Assembly (NCBI GenBank): GCA_902609035.1
Contig: CACLQG010000036.1
Location: 1 to 10,380 of the forward strand
DNA: 10,380 nt
Direction: 5' to 3'
Source: an uncultured Bacteroidota bacterium
GTDB taxonomy: Bacteria; Bacteroidota; Bacteroidia; Flavobacteriales; Flavobacteriaceae
Both the position numbers and the translations under genes were made by a program. How positions within the stretch are numbered: position 1 is the stretch's first letter; every line of letters starts with the position of its first letter. Below, in pieces: positions 6,528 through 10,380 of the stretch. The notes under the pieces were generated by a model, which saw only the letters and a list, made by a program, of their open reading frames with translations, was not told the origin of the DNA and made no database searches.

Positions 6528-7799
6528 CTATCTAAAAATAGTTTGCTTTCTATCGGGTCCAACGGACGCAATTTTAATAGGTGTTTTGAGTTCTTCCTCC
6601 AAGAGATCAATATAATTCGTAAAGTTTTTTGGGAGCCTCTCAAAAGAATTTATTTCAGTAAGATCTTCTTCCCATCCAGGAACTTCGATATATACTGGAG
6701 ACACTGATTCTGGATTAATATCAAAGGGAAAATTATCTATAAGTCCGTTTTCATTTTTGTATTGGTTACAAATCTTTATGGTATCCAAGCCTGTGAGAAT
6801 ATCTCCTTTCATCATTATTAGCTGAGTGACTCCATTCACTCGTATAGCATATTTGAGTGAAACCAAGTCAATCCATCCACAGCGACGGGCTCTTCCAGTG
6901 GTGGCGCCAAATTCATTTCCCACTTTGGCAATGTGTTTTCCAACTTCATCAAATAACTCAGTTGGAAAAGGGCCACTCCCCACTCGAGTAGTATAAGCTT
7001 TAAATATTCCAAAAACTTCTTTGATCTTATTTGGGGCTACTCCAAGCCCAGTACACGCACCAGCTGCTGTCGTAGTGGAAGAGGTAACAAATGGATAAGT
7101 CCCAAAATCTATGTCCAATAACGTTCCTTGGGCTCCTTCAGCTAATATCCTCTTTTTGTCATCTTGTGCCTTGTGTAAATAATTTTCACTATCGACTACT
7201 TGACATTGTTTTAAAGTTTCAATAGAGGAGAAAAACTGGGATTCCAATTCCTGTAAATTGTATTCTAAATCCACATTATGAAAGTCAAGCATCTTTAGAT
7301 GTTTTTTGGTCAATACCTTGTAACGGTTTTTCCAGCTTTTAGTCAAAACATCACCAACACGCATACCGTTTCTTCCCGATTTGTCCATGTAGGTGGGTCC
7401 TATACCTTTGAGGGTAGAGCCGATTTTAGACTTACCCTTAGAGGCCTCAGAGGCAGCATCAAGAAGACGGTGGGTTGGAAGAATTAAATGTGCCTTTTTT
7501 GAAATCAATAATTTGGTCGAAAAATCGATATTATAGGGAGCCAAATTATCCAATTCTTTTTTGAATATAACAGGATCTATAACAACTCCATTTCCTATAA
7601 GATTAATCGCACTGGGGTGAAAAATACCTGAGGGAATGGTATGCAAAACGTGTTTGATACCCTCAAATTCTAGGGTATGTCCTGCGTTGGGTCCTCCTTG
7701 AAAACGAGCTATAATATCATAGGATTTGGTTAGGACATCAACAATTTTACCTTTTCCTTCATCACCCCATTGAAGGCCTAGCAATAGGTCTACGGACAT
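6528..7799 (-). CDS. purA: Adenylosuccinate synthetase PurA
   Basis: PurA joins IMP and aspartate using GTP to form adenylosuccinate, the first committed step from IMP to AMP, in the cytoplasm. The 423-residue protein is full length for the family. The GTP-binding/catalytic G-L-Q-W-G-D-E-G-K-G-K is at 8-18 with Asp13, N-A-G-H-T-L at 38-43 carries His41, the IMP-binding S-T-L-K-G-I-G-P-T-Y is at 128-137, E-G-A-Q-G-T-L-L-D is at 221-229, T-T-T-A-A-G at 242-247, T-T-G-R-A-R-R-C-G-W at 300-309 and S-V-G-P-D-R-K-Q-T-I at 412-421. The guanine-contact region reads M-K-G-D-I-L-T-G-L (330-338). All key residues I can check are present. It starts at ATG 3 nt after the fur stop and is followed by ostA. 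In other bacteria (p)ppGpp inhibits this enzyme, so its place downstream of rel is noteworthy. Confidence 0.97.
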   Translation of the reverse strand: MSVDLLLGLQWGDEGKGKIVDVLTKSYDIIARFQGGPNAGHTLEFEGIKHVLHTIPSGIFHPSAINLIGNGVVIDPVIFKKELDNLAPYNIDFSTKLLISKKAHLILPTHRLLDAASEASKGKSKIGSTLKGIGPTYMDKSGRNGMRVGDVLTKSWKNRYKVLTKKHLKMLDFHNVDLEYNLQELESQFFSSIETLKQCQVVDSENYLHKAQDDKKRILAEGAQGTLLDIDFGTYPFVTSSTTTAAGACTGLGVAPNKIKEVFGIFKAYTTRVGSGPFPTELFDEVGKHIAKVGNEFGATTGRARRCGWIDLVSLKYAIRVNGVTQLIMMKGDILTGLDTIKICNQYKNENGLIDNFPFDINPESVSPVYIEVPGWEEDLTEINSFERLPKNFTNYIDLLEEELKTPIKIASVGPDRKQTIFR

Positions 7800-7802
7800 A
7801 TT

Positions 7803-8255
7803 TTATTCTGAATTTATTCTTTTTTTTGTACCATAAAAATAAAGAGAATGATTATGTATTTCTATATCGAAAATTTCCTCTATTGTCTTTTTGATATTCT
7901 GGATTCGAGGATCACAAAATTCTTTTACCTCCCCTGAATCTGTAAAGATAATATGATCGTGTTGTCTGTCAAAAAAAGACTTTTCATATTGTGATTGGTT
8001 TTTACCAAATTGATGTTTTCTTACTAATCCACAATCTAAAAGAAGATCTATTGTATTGTATAAAGTAGCTCTGCTAACTCTGTAGTTTTTGTTTTTCATG
8101 GTTATGTAAAGAGACTCTACATCAAAGTGCTCCTCACTATCGTATATTTCAAATAATATTGCAAAACGTTCAGGAGTTTTTCGGTGAGAATGCTTGTTTA
8201 GGAAATTTACGAATACTTCCTTCACTACCTCTTGGTTAGATTTGATATTTTCCAT
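7803..8255 (-). CDS. Fur-family metal-dependent transcriptional regulator
   Basis: The 150-residue protein has the two-domain Fur layout. The winged-helix DNA-binding part covers about 9-82, with the recognition helix [13 protein letters not shown] at 60-72 and the preceding H-F-D-V-E-S-L-Y at 43-50. The dimerisation/metal domain carries H-D-H-I-I-F at 99-104, E-F-C-D-P-R-I at 112-118 and N-H-S-L-Y-F-Y-G at 135-142, giving the usual histidine and acidic ligands of the regulatory metal site. The structural-zinc cysteine pair normally found right after H-D-H (C-x-x-C) is absent, replaced by F-T-D-S-G-E, and there is no C-terminal cysteine pair; only Cys75 and Cys114 remain. Whether it senses iron, manganese, zinc or peroxide cannot be told. 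It sits between rel and purA (gaps of 22 and 3 nt), so it is probably co-transcribed with them. No binding box was identified. Confidence 0.9.
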   Translation of the reverse strand: MENIKSNQEVVKEVFVNFLNKHSHRKTPERFAILFEIYDSEEHFDVESLYITMKNKNYRVSRATLYNTIDLLLDCGLVRKHQFGKNQSQYEKSFFDRQHDHIIFTDSGEVKEFCDPRIQNIKKTIEEIFDIEIHNHSLYFYGTKKRINSE

Positions 8256-8277
8256 ATATGCAAATATAAGTCTTAAA

Positions 8278-10380
8278 TTATTCCCTGAGTACTTTATCTA
8301 CTCCCTTTACTTTTAAAATCCTATTAATTAACTTGTTAAGCATAGTTTTGTTTTTTACATTTACACTTATTAGTCCCGTAAAAACTCCATCTTCGCTGTC
8401 AAAATTCAAGTTATTAATATTTACATTCATATTTCCAGAAATAGACTGGGTAACTTCACTTACAATCCCCATATTATCTATGCCAGAAAGTTTTAAAATT
8501 GCTGTAAATTCATCTGAAGATGAATCTACCCATTTAGCTTTAATAATTCTGTAAGCAAAATTAGATTGAAGTGTCAAAGCATTAAGGCAATCTTTTTTGT
8601 GAACTTTTACTCCTTCATTGACAGTAATAAAACCGAAAACAGAGTCCCCAGCAATAGGATTACAACAAGCAGCCAGGGAGTGCTTCATGCTTTCTTTTTC
8701 TTTTCCGAAAACTAATGTGTCAAATCTTTGAGTAATTCGATCTTGACCTTCTTTTTTGTAAATAGGATTTTGTTTTTTTATCCTTTTTTTAAAAAAATTG
8801 AGGAAACTACTATTAAATTCAGTTGAAAAATCTTTTAATTGTTTATTATTGATTGTTCCCAATCCAACTCGATAAAAAAGATCCAAGCTGTTGCTAAGAT
8901 TGAAATATCTTAACATGTAATTGGTAGTTTTGTCATTGAGTGTGACCTTTAGTTGCTTTAATTTTCTTCTTAAGGTTTCACGCCCATCCTCAGCTATTCT
9001 TTTCTTTTCGTCATTTAGGAAAGATTTTATTTTTGACTTAGCTCTGGAGGTTTGAACAAAATCCAACCAATTGGCGGTGGGCTTGATATTCTCCGATGTA
9101 ATAATTTCAACATGTTCACCACTTTTTAAGGTTCTACTTAGCGGAACGAGCTTTCCATTTAATCTAGCCCCTCTGGTTTTCATGCCTATTTCGGTATGAA
9201 TGCTAAAAGCAAAATCCAAAGCTGTTGCCCCTTTGGGAAGAGATTTGATATCCCCTGTGTGGGTAAACACAAAAATCTCTTTAGCATATAAGTTGAGTTT
9301 GAAGTTTTCAACAAAATCAACAGGGTTTTCTGTATTGCTTTCCAGGACTTCTTGAAGTTTATCCAACCAAGAGTCTATTCCAATATCTTTATGTTCACCA
9401 TGTTTGTATTTATGGTGTGCCGCATAACCCTTTTCTGCGATCTCATTCATACGCTCAGATCGAATTTGAACTTCTACCCACTTGTTATCAGGCCCCATGA
9501 CAGTAATATGTAAAGCTTCATAACCATTGGATTTTGGAGAGGTGATCCAGTCTCTCAATCGGGTGGGATTGGGGATAAAGTGATCTGTAACAATGGAGTA
9601 TATTTTCCAGGCTAAAAACTTTTCATTTCGATGTGTAGCCTTATAGACAATCCTTATCGCGAATTTGTCAAATATATTCTCAAAGGGAATATTTTGAACT
9701 TTCATTTTGTGATTAATTGAGAAAATAGACTTACTTCTTCCCTTTATTTGGTATTCCAATCCCTCCTCTGCCAAAGCAAATTGAATGATTTCAGAAAAGG
9801 ATTTGATATATAAATCTTGTTCATCTTTACTCTGCTCAATTTTGTTTTTTATTGTATTATAACTATTACCCTCGGTATATTTAAAACTTAAGTCCTCAAG
9901 CTCGGTTTTGATATTGTAAAGACCAATTCTGTGGGATATGGGAGCGTAAATATATAGCGTTTCAGATGCGATTTTGATTTGTTTTTCATCAGGCATTGCA
10001 TAAAGGGTTTGCATATTATGTAATCTGTCAGCAATTTTGATGATGATGACTCTAATATCATCATTGAGTGTAAGCAAAAGTTTCCTGAAATTTTCTGCCT
10101 GAAGTGAAACATTATTTTCCTTACTCAGTTTGGAAATTTTAGTAAGTCCCTCTACTATTTTTCTGATATCGCTACCAAAGAGTTTCTCTATATCTTCAAA
10201 ACTGTATTCTGTATCTTCGACAACATCATGTAATAAGGCAGCAGCAATTGAGGTAGCATCGAGTCCAATTTCTTGTGCAACGATTTTAGCAACTCCTATA
10301 GGATGGTAAATATAGGGTTCTCCTGATTTTCTTCTTTGATTTCTGTGGGCATGTACAGCAGTATCGAATGCAGAACGAAT
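8278..10380 (-). CDS. rel: Bifunctional (p)ppGpp synthetase/hydrolase of the Rel/SpoT family (5' end outside window)
   Basis: The frame is open from the stop at 8278 to the window edge, giving 700 visible residues; about 40 more are expected beyond the edge. No ATG, GTG or TTG occurs in frame before 10077, but the hydrolase domain clearly continues upstream of that TTG, so 10077 is not the start. Numbering visible residues from the edge, the HD hydrolase domain shows [14 protein letters not shown] at 11-24, L-L-H-D-V-V-E-D at 49-56 and A-D-R-L-H-N-M at 117-123. The synthetase domain has G-R-S-K-S at 214-218, F-D-K-F-A-I-R-I with Asp238 at 237-244, and V-E-V-Q-I-R with Glu303. A TGS domain follows (about 368-431), then a zinc-finger-like C-C-N-P-I-A-G-D (572-579) with V-H-K-K-D-C (593-598), and an ACT domain (about 623-700). 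Both active sites appear intact, so it should make and degrade (p)ppGpp. It heads the run into fur and purA. Confidence 0.95.
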   Translation of the reverse strand: MRSAFDTAVHAHRNQRRKSGEPYIYHPIGVAKIVAQEIGLDATSIAAALLHDVVEDTEYSFEDIEKLFGSDIRKIVEGLTKISKLSKENNVSLQAENFRKLLLTLNDDIRVIIIKIADRLHNMQTLYAMPDEKQIKIASETLYIYAPISHRIGLYNIKTELEDLSFKYTEGNSYNTIKNKIEQSKDEQDLYIKSFSEIIQFALAEEGLEYQIKGRSKSIFSINHKMKVQNIPFENIFDKFAIRIVYKATHRNEKFLAWKIYSIVTDHFIPNPTRLRDWITSPKSNGYEALHITVMGPDNKWVEVQIRSERMNEIAEKGYAAHHKYKHGEHKDIGIDSWLDKLQEVLESNTENPVDFVENFKLNLYAKEIFVFTHTGDIKSLPKGATALDFAFSIHTEIGMKTRGARLNGKLVPLSRTLKSGEHVEIITSENIKPTANWLDFVQTSRAKSKIKSFLNDEKKRIAEDGRETLRRKLKQLKVTLNDKTTNYMLRYFNLSNSLDLFYRVGLGTINNKQLKDFSTEFNSSFLNFFKKRIKKQNPIYKKEGQDRITQRFDTLVFGKEKESMKHSLAACCNPIAGDSVFGFITVNEGVKVHKKDCLNALTLQSNFAYRIIKAKWVDSSSDEFTAILKLSGIDNMGIVSEVTQSISGNMNVNINNLNFDSEDGVFTGLISVNVKNKTMLNKLINRILKVKGVDKVLRE

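Noticed and set aside
8260..8273. TATATTTG (read on the - strand) just before the fur-like gene, also matching the -7 promoter pattern.
   Set aside because: It lies only a few bases before the ATG, would require a nearly leaderless transcript, and has no partner -33 element.
8278..10077. Rel/SpoT gene starting at the TTG at 10077, which would leave the enzyme without most of its hydrolase domain.
   Set aside because: The same frame continues without a stop to 10380 and encodes the classic HD-domain motifs ([13 protein letters not shown] and L-L-H-D-V-V-E-D), so the gene simply runs off the window. I also checked 10060-10110 for a frameshift and found the frame continuous.
1..10380. A new defence, mobile or biosynthetic system in the window.
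   Set aside because: Every sizeable open frame belongs to a conserved housekeeping or envelope family. There is no long unexplained gap, repeat array, RNA gene or unfamiliar protein to build such a claim on.

Overview
The window comes from an AT-rich member of the Bacteroidota, probably near the Cytophagales or Flavobacteriia. The evidence is the combination of a Bacteroidetes-type OstA-like protein, a tandem pair of DUF368 membrane proteins beside aroE, a Fur-type regulator between a long Rel/SpoT enzyme and purA, weak Shine-Dalgarno sequences and very tight gene spacing. These are core housekeeping genes. I see no mobile element, CRISPR array, RNA gene, prophage or toxin system.

Left block, + strand (1-3950): the last 19 codons of a class III aminotransferase, a 12-unit TPR protein, two DUF368 membrane proteins (candidate polyprenyl-phosphate transporters) separated by 1 nt, and the N-terminal ~60% of shikimate dehydrogenase (AroE), overlapping the gene before it by 20 nt. 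Right block, - strand, read from the right end: a bifunctional (p)ppGpp synthetase/hydrolase (its start lies outside the window), a Fur-family regulator, PurA, an OstA-like outer-envelope protein, and the first ~295 residues of a class III aminotransferase. Gaps in this block are 22, 3, 32 and 0 nt, so it is probably one operon.

The main observation is where the blocks meet, at about 3939-3957. AroE is cut inside its NADP-binding fold and runs head-on into an aminotransferase cut after about residue 295, so both genes lose their C-terminal parts at the same point. The missing kind of aminotransferase C-terminus appears at the left edge (2-61), in the opposite orientation. If both pieces belong to one gene, the ancestral order would be rel-fur-purA-ostA-aminotransferase-TPR-DUF368-DUF368-aroE, all in one direction, and the window shows that order folded back on itself. 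A segment inversion or an inverted chimera (made during whole-genome amplification or assembly) would both give this picture. Sequence just left of position 1 would decide between them.

I found no convincing new biological system. The content is conserved stringent-response, purine, envelope and aromatic-pathway genes. The rearranged junction is the part that most deserves checking before either broken gene is interpreted.
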